Assembly: GCA_025774115.1 (NCBI GenBank)
Contig: JALGWN010000011.1
Location: 1-43,902, forward strand
DNA length: 43,902 nucleotides
Source: a bacterium
GTDB taxonomy: Bacteria; Arandabacterota; Arandabacteria; Arandabacterales; Arandabacteraceae
Direction: 5' to 3'
A program made the position numbers and the translations under genes. Of the stretch, positions 7,216 to 14,511 are shown in pieces; position 1 is the stretch's first letter, and every line of letters begins with the position of its first letter. The notes under the pieces were generated by a model. That model made no database searches, was not told where the DNA came from, and saw nothing but the letters and a program-made list of their open reading frames with translations.

Positions 7216-8967
7216 TTGCCCGAACGGAGAAGTGGTACCTGTTTTCGGCTTCTTACATCAATGATCTGTGGAAGCCTGTTATGCTCGCTGCTGGGTGTTT
7301 TCGGATTCCTCTTGCCCTTCTCCCTGATAGGGGCAACGGTGCTAGCCGGTCTCACCCTGGGTTTGGTCATCAAGGATCACAGATCGCGCGGCCTCCTTGC
7401 GGGGGACCGAGTTGATAATGGGAACGTGGATGTGATCAAGGCGACTTATGAGATCGCTGTCAAGATCTCTTACGCCGGGAGGGTCTCACGGGACAAAGGT
7501 CTAGCCCTCCTCGACAGAACGGCGAGCTTCCTCACAAGCTGTGAGCATCTGAAGACTTGGATCAAAAAGATCGAACAGGTATCGGCCAACCCCGGCTCGG
7601 GTTTCTCTCGCGCCGATTCATCGCCCCATGAGGCGATAACCGATTGGATGCCCGGCAACACGGCCGGTTCTCTCGGCCCGATGCTGGAAGAGGTTATCTC
7701 GACCGTCAGGGAGATGGCCGGCGTGCTCAGAGATGTCGATCACAACGCCAAGGAGCTAATAACCTCGACAGAGGAGACCGCCTACTCCATGACACGGTTG
7801 GACTCGTTCCTTCAGGACATGGCGAACAGCGGGAGGGACCTGGAAGCATCGACCGATGCGGCCAACCGCGTTGCTCTTGAAGGAGCCAAAGTGGTTGAAG
7901 AGGTGGGCAGGGAGAATGAGGCCATCATCACGACCGTGAATGAGGCCGCTTCAGCCGTCGAGGATCTTGGAAGATGGTCTCAGGAGGTCGGCAAGATCGT
8001 CGAGGTGATACGTGACATAGCAAACGAAACCAATCTCCTGGCACTTAACGCTTCCATTATAGCCGCCCAGTCGGGCGAGCACGGTAAAGCCTTCGGTGTA
8101 GTGGCTGAAGAGATACGCGGTCTGGCCGAAAGAACCAGCTCCTCCACCAAAGAGATCAGTGACTTGGTTAAGGCCGTACAGAAGAACGTCGCCAATGTTA
8201 TGACCGGTATGAAGAAGAGTCTCCAGAGGATCGAGCGCGGTGAATTGCTCACAAGGAACGCCGGGATGGTATTGGAGAAGGTCTTCGAGTCCTTCGAATC
8301 ATCCAGGAGTCTGGCAAAGCAGATTGCCAGTTCGACTTTCGAGCACAAGATAGACAGTAGCCAGGTGGTGAGGTCCTTGCACAAGGTCACGGACATAGCC
8401 CACCGCCTGCAGTCTCATAACTATGCCGGATGGACAGGGGCCGGCGAGACACTCGGTGTCGCGCGGGCACTGATTACCTTGTGTGACCGGGGCAACGGGC
8501 TGAAGAAAGGGTTTGTGTCGGCGGGACTGGACGGAGAGAGTCACACCGGCGCCGATCTCGCTTTGCCGGCGAAGGCAAGCGAGGCTGGATTGCATGGACT
8601 TCTGATAGCATGTGATCGCGAAATCGGTTGCTGCGTGGACTCATTAGAAGAGACCAGAGCCACGCTGGATTCCTGGCTAAGAACTCTGGACCGGATCTCC
8701 CGGACAGCCAAGGCAAGTCTTGAAAAGGTGACCGCCGAACCCGGGGCGCCGGACCTCAACGCTTGCTGGGAAATCGCCCAGTGCGATCCTGAGCTGAGGG
8801 AGCGGTGCCCGGCCTACAAGAAGGACGATCGCAGTCTTTTCTTCTCGCAGGAGGCGGCCTGCATACTGAAGCAAGTCAAGGGCGAGGTAGAGACTGCCGC
8901 AGATGATGCCCCACCTCCGTCTGATTCCGGGCATACCAGTCAAATCGCGCATAAGGTGGGGTCATGA
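7216..8967 (+). CDS. Methyl-accepting chemotaxis-type receptor, membrane hairpin, Cys-rich tail
   Basis: 583 residues from TTG at 7216, chosen for the AGAGGAG site 6 nt upstream; a TTG at 7189 is in frame but has no such site. Residues ~10-50 are one long hydrophobic stretch with a central Pro, best read as a tight two-helix hairpin with no periplasmic sensor domain. The signalling domain is clear: the tip around 264-306 reads IANETNLLALNASIIAAQSGEHGKAF in parts, close to the receptor consensus but with Gln-Ser for the usual Arg-Ala. Near the C-terminus (515-551) a CWEIAQC...CPAY...C block carries four spaced Cys, a tail found in other receptors and able to hold a metal or respond to redox. 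It ends in an ATGA overlap with the PilB/GspE gene and should signal to the CheA upstream. Confidence 0.88.
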   Translation: MPERRSGTCFRLLTSMICGSLLCSLLGVFGFLLPFSLIGATVLAGLTLGLVIKDHRSRGLLAGDRVDNGNVDVIKATYEIAVKISYAGRVSRDKGLALLDRTASFLTSCEHLKTWIKKIEQVSANPGSGFSRADSSPHEAITDWMPGNTAGSLGPMLEEVISTVREMAGVLRDVDHNAKELITSTEETAYSMTRLDSFLQDMANSGRDLEASTDAANRVALEGAKVVEEVGRENEAIITTVNEAASAVEDLGRWSQEVGKIVEVIRDIANETNLLALNASIIAAQSGEHGKAFGVVAEEIRGLAERTSSSTKEISDLVKAVQKNVANVMTGMKKSLQRIERGELLTRNAGMVLEKVFESFESSRSLAKQIASSTFEHKIDSSQVVRSLHKVTDIAHRLQSHNYAGWTGAGETLGVARALITLCDRGNGLKKGFVSAGLDGESHTGADLALPAKASEAGLHGLLIACDREIGCCVDSLEETRATLDSWLRTLDRISRTAKASLEKVTAEPGAPDLNACWEIAQCDPELRERCPAYKKDDRSLFFSQEAACILKQVKGEVETAADDAPPPSDSGHTSQIAHKVGS

Positions 8968-10745
8968 CAGTAAAAGGCCGGGCTGTTCAGAAAGAGCGAG
9001 CTTCGATAGAGGAAACACGCACACCCCTCTCCAAGAACAGGCTCGGCACCATATTGGTAGAGGCAGGCGTAATTGCCGAGGAGGCCCTACCCGGCCTTCT
9101 CGCGAAGCAGCGCGGTTCGAATAAGAAGCTCGGCCAGGTGGCTATTGAAGAAGGTGTAGCCACGGAAGACCAGATTGTCGAGGGGCTGGCAAGACAGCTG
9201 AAGATCCCCTTCATCGGCTTGGATACTACCGTGGTCGATCCGGCCGTACTGGAGATAGTTTCCGAAGCGATGGCCCGCGAGCTCAGGATAATGCCCCTGT
9301 TCAAGGTGGAGAAGAACCTGACCGTGGCGATGGCGGATCCCACAGATTCCGAGGCGCTGAAAGAGATCAGATTCGTGACGGGTTGTGAGGTGGAGCCGGT
9401 TGTATCGAGGCCGCGCGAGATAATGCAGGCCATTGATACTTACTACGGCAAGAAGAGCACGGTCCTGGACACTATAGAAGGCATAACCACCGACGTATTG
9501 GATGTGGCGGAAGAGCATGATGAGACCGAGGAGATAATTCAGTCCGAGAAGCTCAGTCAGGAAGCTCCGGTCGTTAAGCTGGTGAACCTGATGATCGAGA
9601 GGGCCATTGTCAAACGGGCCAGCGACATCCATGCGGAGCCTCAGGAGAAGTCGCTGATAATCAGATATCGTATAGACGGTGTGCTCCATGAGGAAATCGT
9701 TATACCTCGCATGCTCAAGGCCGCCGTGCTTTCGAGGCTCAAGATCCTCGCCAAGATAAACATTGCGGAAAGGCGTCTGCCGCAGGACGGACGTTTCACC
9801 GTTCGTATGGAGGGCCGTAAGATCGATCTTCGTGTTTCCACGTTCCCCACGGTACACGGGGAGAAAGTGGTCATGAGGATACTCGAACGGACCGGCATGA
9901 GCATTGCCTTGGAAAGCCTTGGGATGAGCGACCAGATTCTCAGGAAGTTCCGTCAGATACTCACACTGAGCCATGGGATAATCCTGGTAACCGGTCCGAC
10001 AGGTAGCGGCAAAACCACCACGCTCTATGCCGCTCTGAATTGTATAAATGATAGTGAGAAGAACATCGTGACACTCGAAGACCCGGTGGAGAGCCATGTT
10101 CAGGGCGTGAACCAGGGGCACACCAATCCGATTGCCGGTTTTACTTTCGCAAGCGGGCTCCGTGCGATCCTCAGGCAGGATCCGGACATCATCATGGTTG
10201 GTGAGACGCGTGATGTGGAGACTGCCGAGATCGCCATACAGGCCGCACTCACCGGACATCTGGTTTTTACAACGGTCCATACCAACGATGCGATATCTAG
10301 TGTTATAAGGCTTGTCGATATGGGAATAGAGCCCTTCCTGGTGAGTTCCTCGGTAGCGGCCATGATAGCTCAAAGGCTTGTCAGGAGGGTGTGCCCTTCC
10401 TGTGCAGTCGAGACCCAGCCGCCCGAGATCATCATACCGGAAACCGGAGAGACCAGAAGGCTCCGGAAAGCTCTCAAGGCCCAGGGGTGTGACCGCTGCT
10501 CGGAAAACGGATACAAGGGAAGGGTCGGCCTCTACGAGTTGGTCGTCCTGAATGACGTCATGAGGAGGCTGATTGTGAAAGGGGGGACGGCCCCGGATCT
10601 TGTAGCGCAGGCGCGGAAGACAGGTTTCACGACTATGTTCGAGGACGGTCTCGATAAGGTGGAGCAGGGTCTTACCACCGTGGAAGAGGTGATGAGGGTC
10701 ACCCGAACCGTGCTCGACGAAGACATAATGGGTGTGAACGAGTAG
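8964..10745 (+). CDS. PilB/GspE-type secretion ATPase with MshEN-like N-terminus
   Basis: 593 residues. Two LGxxLV/LGQVAIEEG-type repeats (residues 26-80: 'NRLGTILVEAGVI' and 'KKLGQVAIEEGVATEDQI') look like the MshEN module, which in MshE binds c-di-GMP. Walker A GPTGSGKT is at 344-351, Walker B DPDIIMVGE at 406-414, with Asp and His boxes between. Cys477/480 and Cys509/512 form the tetracysteine zinc site of GspE/PilB. The protein powers assembly of a type IV pilus or type II secretion pseudopilus at the inner membrane. No pilin, PilC/GspF or PilM-Q gene is here, so it is an isolated ATPase inside a signalling operon. It overlaps the receptor gene by 4 bp (ATGA). PilB versus GspE cannot be settled from sequence alone. 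Confidence 0.92.
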   Translation: MTVKGRAVQKERASIEETRTPLSKNRLGTILVEAGVIAEEALPGLLAKQRGSNKKLGQVAIEEGVATEDQIVEGLARQLKIPFIGLDTTVVDPAVLEIVSEAMARELRIMPLFKVEKNLTVAMADPTDSEALKEIRFVTGCEVEPVVSRPREIMQAIDTYYGKKSTVLDTIEGITTDVLDVAEEHDETEEIIQSEKLSQEAPVVKLVNLMIERAIVKRASDIHAEPQEKSLIIRYRIDGVLHEEIVIPRMLKAAVLSRLKILAKINIAERRLPQDGRFTVRMEGRKIDLRVSTFPTVHGEKVVMRILERTGMSIALESLGMSDQILRKFRQILTLSHGIILVTGPTGSGKTTTLYAALNCINDSEKNIVTLEDPVESHVQGVNQGHTNPIAGFTFASGLRAILRQDPDIIMVGETRDVETAEIAIQAALTGHLVFTTVHTNDAISSVIRLVDMGIEPFLVSSSVAAMIAQRLVRRVCPSCAVETQPPEIIIPETGETRRLRKALKAQGCDRCSENGYKGRVGLYELVVLNDVMRRLIVKGGTAPDLVAQARKTGFTTMFEDGLDKVEQGLTTVEEVMRVTRTVLDEDIMGVNE

Positions 10746-10796
10746 CCCTAATAGAAAAAGAGGTTTCAGTGCGATCAGCAGGGTGCCGATGGATAG

Positions 10797-10810
10797 ATGA
10801 GGACATTCAT
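10797..10810 (+). promoter_or_regulatory. Hairpin with GGA in the loop; CsrA-site candidate
   Basis: ATGA-GGACAT-TCAT places a GGA in the loop of a short stem, about 20 nt before the ribosome site of the STAS gene. A second GGA (ATGGAT) lies 10 nt upstream. CsrA prefers A(N)GGA in hairpin loops, and csrA itself is the next gene but one. The stem is only 4 bp, so this is a weak candidate for autoregulation of the STAS-csrA message. Confidence 0.25.
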
Positions 10811-10839
10811 GAGGGGTTTTGAGAAAGGGTGAGTGACTC

Positions 10840-11217
10840 TTGAAGATAACCACGGCAAATAGGGGGCGGACGGCGGTTGTTAAGATCTCCGGGAGGATTG
10901 ATGTTTATACGGCCAGCTCGGTCGGGGAGGCGATCCAATCGCTCATAGTGGATGGTGCATCGAACGTGATTGTCGATCTCACATCGGTCCCACGGGTGGA
11001 CAGCTCCGGTATGGGTACCCTGGTGGGTAATTCGAAGTCAATAACCTCGCTTGGGGGTGTCCTATGTCTGGTCGGTCCCTGCGAAGGTATTCGGAGGATG
11101 CTCGAGATAACCAATCTTGCCAAGTACTTCAGGATTCACACAGGAGTGGATGAGGCACTGGACGAGTTGGAGGCTTGCGCGGCCGGCCGGGCTCCGTCCT
11201 GGGCAGGAGGCAATTGA
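10840..11217 (+). CDS. STAS-domain anti-sigma factor antagonist
   Basis: 125 residues from TTG, with AAAGGGTGAG upstream. The whole protein is a STAS domain: '[15 protein letters not shown]' strand start, '[10 protein letters not shown]', and [13 protein letters not shown] (51-63) containing the DSSG loop whose Ser is phosphorylated by RsbW/SpoIIAB-type kinases and dephosphorylated by PP2C phosphatases. Such proteins control partner switching of anti-sigma factors. A PP2C phosphatase of the right type is encoded at 19.2-21.8 kb, but no RsbW-like kinase is in view. Its stop overlaps the ribosome-site region of csrA, so it is translated with it. Confidence 0.88.
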   Translation: MKITTANRGRTAVVKISGRIDVYTASSVGEAIQSLIVDGASNVIVDLTSVPRVDSSGMGTLVGNSKSITSLGGVLCLVGPCEGIRRMLEITNLAKYFRIHTGVDEALDELEACAAGRAPSWAGGN

Positions 11218-11218
11218 G

Positions 11219-11479
11219 TTGCTTATTCTCACACGGAAACGCAATGAGCGGATCATGATCGGCGACAGCATTGAGGTCGTAATTGTCGACATACGAGGCG
11301 AGCAGGTACAGTTGGGCATAAACGCCCCCAAAGATGTGCCCGTGCATCGCAGAGAAGTGTATGAAGCAATAGTCAGGGAGAACGGACGTGTGCTGCCCAA
11401 GACCCCCCGTCGGGAGCGGATGAATTCCGTCAAGAAGCATAGGAATAACGGAGACCCCGGCGACAATGAGCAAGGGTAG
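11219..11479 (+). CDS. csrA: Carbon storage / translation regulator CsrA
   Basis: 86 residues. The start is a TTG at 11219, 8 nt after AGGAGG and 1 nt after the STAS stop. [16 protein letters not shown] (1-16) and '[18 protein letters not shown]' are the conserved beta-strand and RNA-binding parts of CsrA/RsmA. The tail after residue ~60 is basic and longer than in E. coli (61 aa). CsrA binds GGA motifs in mRNA leaders and blocks or alters translation. The flagellar antagonist FliW is not seen nearby. It lies directly before the FlgM-like gene. Confidence 0.93.
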   Translation: MLILTRKRNERIMIGDSIEVVIVDIRGEQVQLGINAPKDVPVHRREVYEAIVRENGRVLPKTPRRERMNSVKKHRNNGDPGDNEQG

Positions 11480-11483
11480 AGAC

Positions 11484-11696
11484 ATGAACGGACCAAGCCC
11501 CCTGCCTGAGGACTTGCGGGGCCGGTGCAGGCAGATTGCCCAAGAGATCCACGAACACTGTGGAGCAGTCAGGGACGACAAGATCCTGGCCGCACGAGTT
11601 CGCATCTGCAGCGGCTATTACGACTCGGAGGATGTGCTGCATGTCATAGCGGATCGCCTGCTCTCCGAGGGACACACCCGACCTCCTTCTTCCTAG
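11484..11696 (+). CDS. flgM: FlgM-like anti-sigma-28 factor
   Basis: 70 residues from ATG 11484, preceded by AAGGG 7 nt upstream; an in-frame ATG at 11466 overlaps csrA and is the alternative start. Residues 28-62 (AVRDDKILAARVRICSGYYD then SEDVLHVIADRLL) follow the FlgM C-terminal pattern: 'R-x-x-K-(I/V)-x2-(L/A)-(K/R)-x-x-I-x-x-G-x-Y-x-(V/S)-(D/E)-x4-(I/V)-A-(E/D)-x-L-L'. That helix region binds and inhibits sigma-28. A FliA-type sigma gene lies 1.9 kb downstream on the same strand, which supports the call. The match is by eye on a short family, so moderate certainty. Confidence 0.6.
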   Translation: MNGPSPLPEDLRGRCRQIAQEIHEHCGAVRDDKILAARVRICSGYYDSEDVLHVIADRLLSEGHTRPPSS

Positions 11697-11725
11697 TTGA
11701 CTTCCCCAACCATAACCAATAGTAT
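11697..11725 (+). promoter_or_regulatory. Internal sigma-70-type promoter before the NtrC-type gene
   Basis: TTGACT at 11697-11702, a 17-bp spacer, and TAGTAT at 11720-11725. Transcription would begin near 11732. It overlaps the stop of the FlgM-like gene and would let the activator and downstream genes be expressed apart from the Che/csrA genes. It also argues for the ATG at 11766 as the true start of the next gene. Confidence 0.4.
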
Positions 11726-11765
11726 GGCCTCTGATGATTCTAATGGACTTCCGGCCGGTATCGAA

Positions 11766-13172
11766 ATGACAAAAAAGCAGACTGCCGTCTTTAAGATCGT
11801 TCTCACAGGGCTTGATAAGGATCCCAGGGCTCTCTTGGCACGATCGCTGAGGGGTTTGGGGCATGAGATCTCCGAGAACCTTGCGCTCGAGGAAGCCTTA
11901 AAGCTGCTGGGCCGCACCTCCTACGACCTTCTAGTAGTCGACATAGACAGACTGGAAATGGACCTTTCGGACCTGCTCAAGACCTGCAAGCGCACCAGCA
12001 AGGAGGCTGCCATTGTGCTTGTGGGAAGCGGCATCGAGGTTGAGACGGCCTTCGAAGCAGCCAGGTTGGGGGCATACAAATGCCTCAGCAAACCGATAGA
12101 ACTCGAGCGCATGCTGGATGTGGTCGACAGGGCCCTTGACGGGGCGAGACTGAGGCGTGAAGCCGGATCTGTCCGCCAGATAGTCGTGGGCTATCGCCAG
12201 GCGGACCGCTTCGTTGTGGGCAAAAGCGACCTGATGCAGAAGATTGCCGAGGTCATAGAGAAGGTCTCGGCCAGCGGGGCCTCGACCGTGCTGATCCAGG
12301 GAGATAGCGGAACCGGGAAGGAACTCGTCGCCAAGGCCATTCATTTCCTGGGTGACACCATGGACAGACCCTTCATGGAGATAAATTGCTCGTCTCTGCC
12401 GGAAAACCTTCTGGAGAGTGAGCTCTTCGGCTATGAAAAAGGCGCCTTCACTGACGCAAAGAAGAGCAAACAGGGTCTCGTGGAACTCGCAGAAGGCGGA
12501 ACTCTCTTTCTTGATGAGATAGGAGAGATGCCGCTTAGTCTCCAGAGCAAGCTCCTGAGATTGATAGAGACCAAGAGATTCCGCAGGATCGGGGGTGTAA
12601 AGGACATTGAGGTTTCCACCAGGATAATGGCGGCCACCAATCGTGATCTGCGCAAGGCGAAGGACCAGGGGAAATTCCGTGATGACCTCTACTTTCGGCT
12701 TATGGTAATTCCGATTTATGTCCCAGCTTTGCGAGAGCGTAAGGAGGACATCCCAATCCTGGCGAGCTTCTTCATAGATTACTTCAACCAGGAGCTCAAC
12801 CGGTCGGTCCGGGGTTTGTCCAGGGAGGCCCAGGAGGTGACTATGGAGTATGACTGGCCGGGCAATGTGAGGGAGCTCAGAAACGTGATCGAACGGGCGA
12901 TCCTGCTGGAGAGCAAAGACCTCATATTGCCGGAGCATCTGCCCAGCGACCTCCAGAGGGGCAGGGCCGCGCACGGCTCTATTCCGGGCTCAAGTCGGGC
13001 GGAGGGTGTGCCGATCAGCCTTAAGGAGGCCGAGAGGCGGGCCGTTGCCGAGGCTCTCAGCTGGGCGGGCGGGAATAAGAGCAAAGCAGCCCGTGCGCTC
13101 GGCATTACAAGACAGACGCTCAGGCAGAAACTCAAGGCCTACGGGATGGTCAATAAGTATCCACCCGGCTAA
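11766..13172 (+). CDS. NtrC-family sigma-54 activator with atypical receiver
   Basis: 468 residues from ATG 11766; in-frame upstream ATG (11724) and TTG (11697) coincide with a promoter-like sequence, and no start here has a clear ribosome site. Residues 8-125 are a receiver fold with phospho-acceptor Asp59 and the usual Lys (LSKP, 106-109). However, one of the two N-terminal acidic residues is replaced by Lys (LDKDP, 16-20), so phosphorylation may be altered. The AAA+ domain has Walker A GDSGTGKE (179-186), the sigma-54 contact loop GAFTDA (226-231, Asp for the more common Gly) and Walker B TLFLDEIGE. The C-terminus is a Fis-type helix-turn-helix (GGNKSKAARALGITRQTLRQ). It activates sigma-54 promoters; targets unknown. 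A kinase partner may be one of the downstream hybrids. Confidence 0.9.
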   Translation: MTKKQTAVFKIVLTGLDKDPRALLARSLRGLGHEISENLALEEALKLLGRTSYDLLVVDIDRLEMDLSDLLKTCKRTSKEAAIVLVGSGIEVETAFEAARLGAYKCLSKPIELERMLDVVDRALDGARLRREAGSVRQIVVGYRQADRFVVGKSDLMQKIAEVIEKVSASGASTVLIQGDSGTGKELVAKAIHFLGDTMDRPFMEINCSSLPENLLESELFGYEKGAFTDAKKSKQGLVELAEGGTLFLDEIGEMPLSLQSKLLRLIETKRFRRIGGVKDIEVSTRIMAATNRDLRKAKDQGKFRDDLYFRLMVIPIYVPALRERKEDIPILASFFIDYFNQELNRSVRGLSREAQEVTMEYDWPGNVRELRNVIERAILLESKDLILPEHLPSDLQRGRAAHGSIPGSSRAEGVPISLKEAERRAVAEALSWAGGNKSKAARALGITRQTLRQKLKAYGMVNKYPPG

Positions 13173-13608
13173 TTATCTACCATTTCTTATTCCACGCTTG
13201 TTTTCAGGCTCAGTTTTGCATGTTTGAAGCTCCCTTTGGCGTTTTGAGACTTGACCAAGGGCCGATCTGGAGCCTGCTCTGGTTAAGTCGGTTGCGGCCT
13301 CTTATGCTACCAATGACGATTCCGGGGTGGTGAGAATTTTACCAGCTCTATTCATGTCAAGAGAAAGTTTGGAAAGGTAACCGATTGATACTTAAGAGGT
13401 TATGCTTGCCATTCCTTGTCAAGCCGGCCGACTCGGCTTCCAATGTGCCTGATTTCAGATCAAAAGGTTTTAAGTATTTGTGATTAAATCAGTTAAGCGG
13501 CCATTATCCGATATTACCACTTCTAATATCCAGGCACAGAGGTTGCAATGACGTCTATCCGGTCTGCTTAGTTATGGGTCACTGGACGACAGCAAGGATG
13601 GTGAGAAG
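13173..13608. other. 436-bp gene-free gap, AT-richer, with inverted repeats
   Basis: The gap between the NtrC-type gene and the FliA-type gene is visibly AT-richer than its neighbours. It holds a hairpin AAGCCG-(7 nt)-CGGCTT at 13421-13439 and an inverted pair CTGATTT/AAATCAG at 13449-13455 and 13486-13492. I see no ORF of note. It most likely holds the promoter(s) of the sigma-factor gene; I could not pair a convincing -35/-10 set. Confidence 0.4.
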
Positions 13609-14493
13609 ATGAACAGGACATGCGTAGGTCTTTCTCCTGAGACGATTGATGAGCTGTGGGCCGCTTTTCAGGAGACAGAATCAGCGACCGTAAGGGGTAA
13701 GCTGATCCAGAACTATCTATACCTGGTGAGGTATGTGGCCGGCAAGATGGCGATGTCGGTGCCTCCGTCGGTGGAGATAGACGACCTGGTGAGTGCGGGG
13801 GTGGTTGGGTTGATGGACGCGGTCGGAAAGTTTGACCCGGGCCGCGATACCAAGTTCGAGACATACGCGGTGGCTCGAATCAGAGGTGCCATAGTGGACG
13901 ACCTGAGGTCTCTTGACTGGGTACCCCGGTCGGTCAGGCGGAAGGCGAGGATGGTGGAGGAAGCGTACTCGCGCCTGGAGAACGAACTGGGCAGGGCGGC
14001 GGATGACGAGGAGATCTCGAAGAAGCTGAATATGTCGGTCAGTGCGTTCAAGTCGATCGTTGATGAGATTATCTCAGCCGGGTTGCTGTCACTGGATGAT
14101 TTTGTCGGCAGCCAGGACGGAGAAAGGACGACCAGAATAATCGACCTGGTCTGCTCCAAAGAAGGAGGGTCGCCCTCTACCTCCCTGGAAATAGAGGAGA
14201 TGAGAGAGATTCTGGCTGAGGCGATCATGAACCTTCCGGAGAAGGAAAGAACTGTGGTGGCCCTTTACTACTATGAAGATATGACTCTCAAGGAGATTGG
14301 GAGAACCCTTGGTGTCTCCGAGTCGCGAGTCTCCCAGATTCACACCAAAGCCATGCTTAGGTTGCGGGGAAGATTGAGATTATTGCAGGATTCACTGCTC
14401 TCGGCCTTTTCCGAACGGGGCACGGCCGATCCGGATGCTCCCGCGTCGGTGGCAAACGAGATGATCGCGTGTGAACTAGTTTCAACCCACTAA
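13609..14493 (+). CDS. fliA: FliA/WhiG-type RNA polymerase sigma-28 factor
   Basis: 294 residues, ATG after a purine-rich GGATGGTGAGAAG site. Region 2 is clear: 'DDLVSAGVVGLMDAVGKFDP' and 'KFETYAVARIRGAIVDDLRS' followed by LDWVPRSVRRKAR, the sigma-28 class signature. Region 4 ('MTLKEIGRTLGVSESRVSQI') is a complete helix-turn-helix for -35 recognition. Length is slightly above E. coli FliA (239) because of an extra C-terminal tail. Sigma-28 factors drive late flagellar, chemotaxis or developmental genes. There are no flagellar structural genes here, and a FlgM-like protein is encoded upstream, so this may be a repurposed sigma-28/anti-sigma pair. Confidence 0.93.
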   Translation: MNRTCVGLSPETIDELWAAFQETESATVRGKLIQNYLYLVRYVAGKMAMSVPPSVEIDDLVSAGVVGLMDAVGKFDPGRDTKFETYAVARIRGAIVDDLRSLDWVPRSVRRKARMVEEAYSRLENELGRAADDEEISKKLNMSVSAFKSIVDEIISAGLLSLDDFVGSQDGERTTRIIDLVCSKEGGSPSTSLEIEEMREILAEAIMNLPEKERTVVALYYYEDMTLKEIGRTLGVSESRVSQIHTKAMLRLRGRLRLLQDSLLSAFSERGTADPDAPASVANEMIACELVSTH

Positions 14494-14511
14494 GACTCCA
14501 AGGAGAGCACT

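Noticed and set aside
9087-10853. 588-codon open frame on the minus strand opposite the PilB/GspE gene
   Set aside because: The plus-strand frame has all secretion-ATPase motifs; the opposite frame has no recognisable domain and mirrors the GC-rich codon pattern.
11931-12974. 347-codon minus-strand frame opposite the NtrC-type gene
   Set aside because: Shadow frame; no domain and no ribosome site.
13472-13512. Sigma-28 promoter-like TAAA ... TCCGATAT before the FliA gene
   Set aside because: The spacer is about 18 bp instead of the ~15 bp expected, and the elements are only partly matched.
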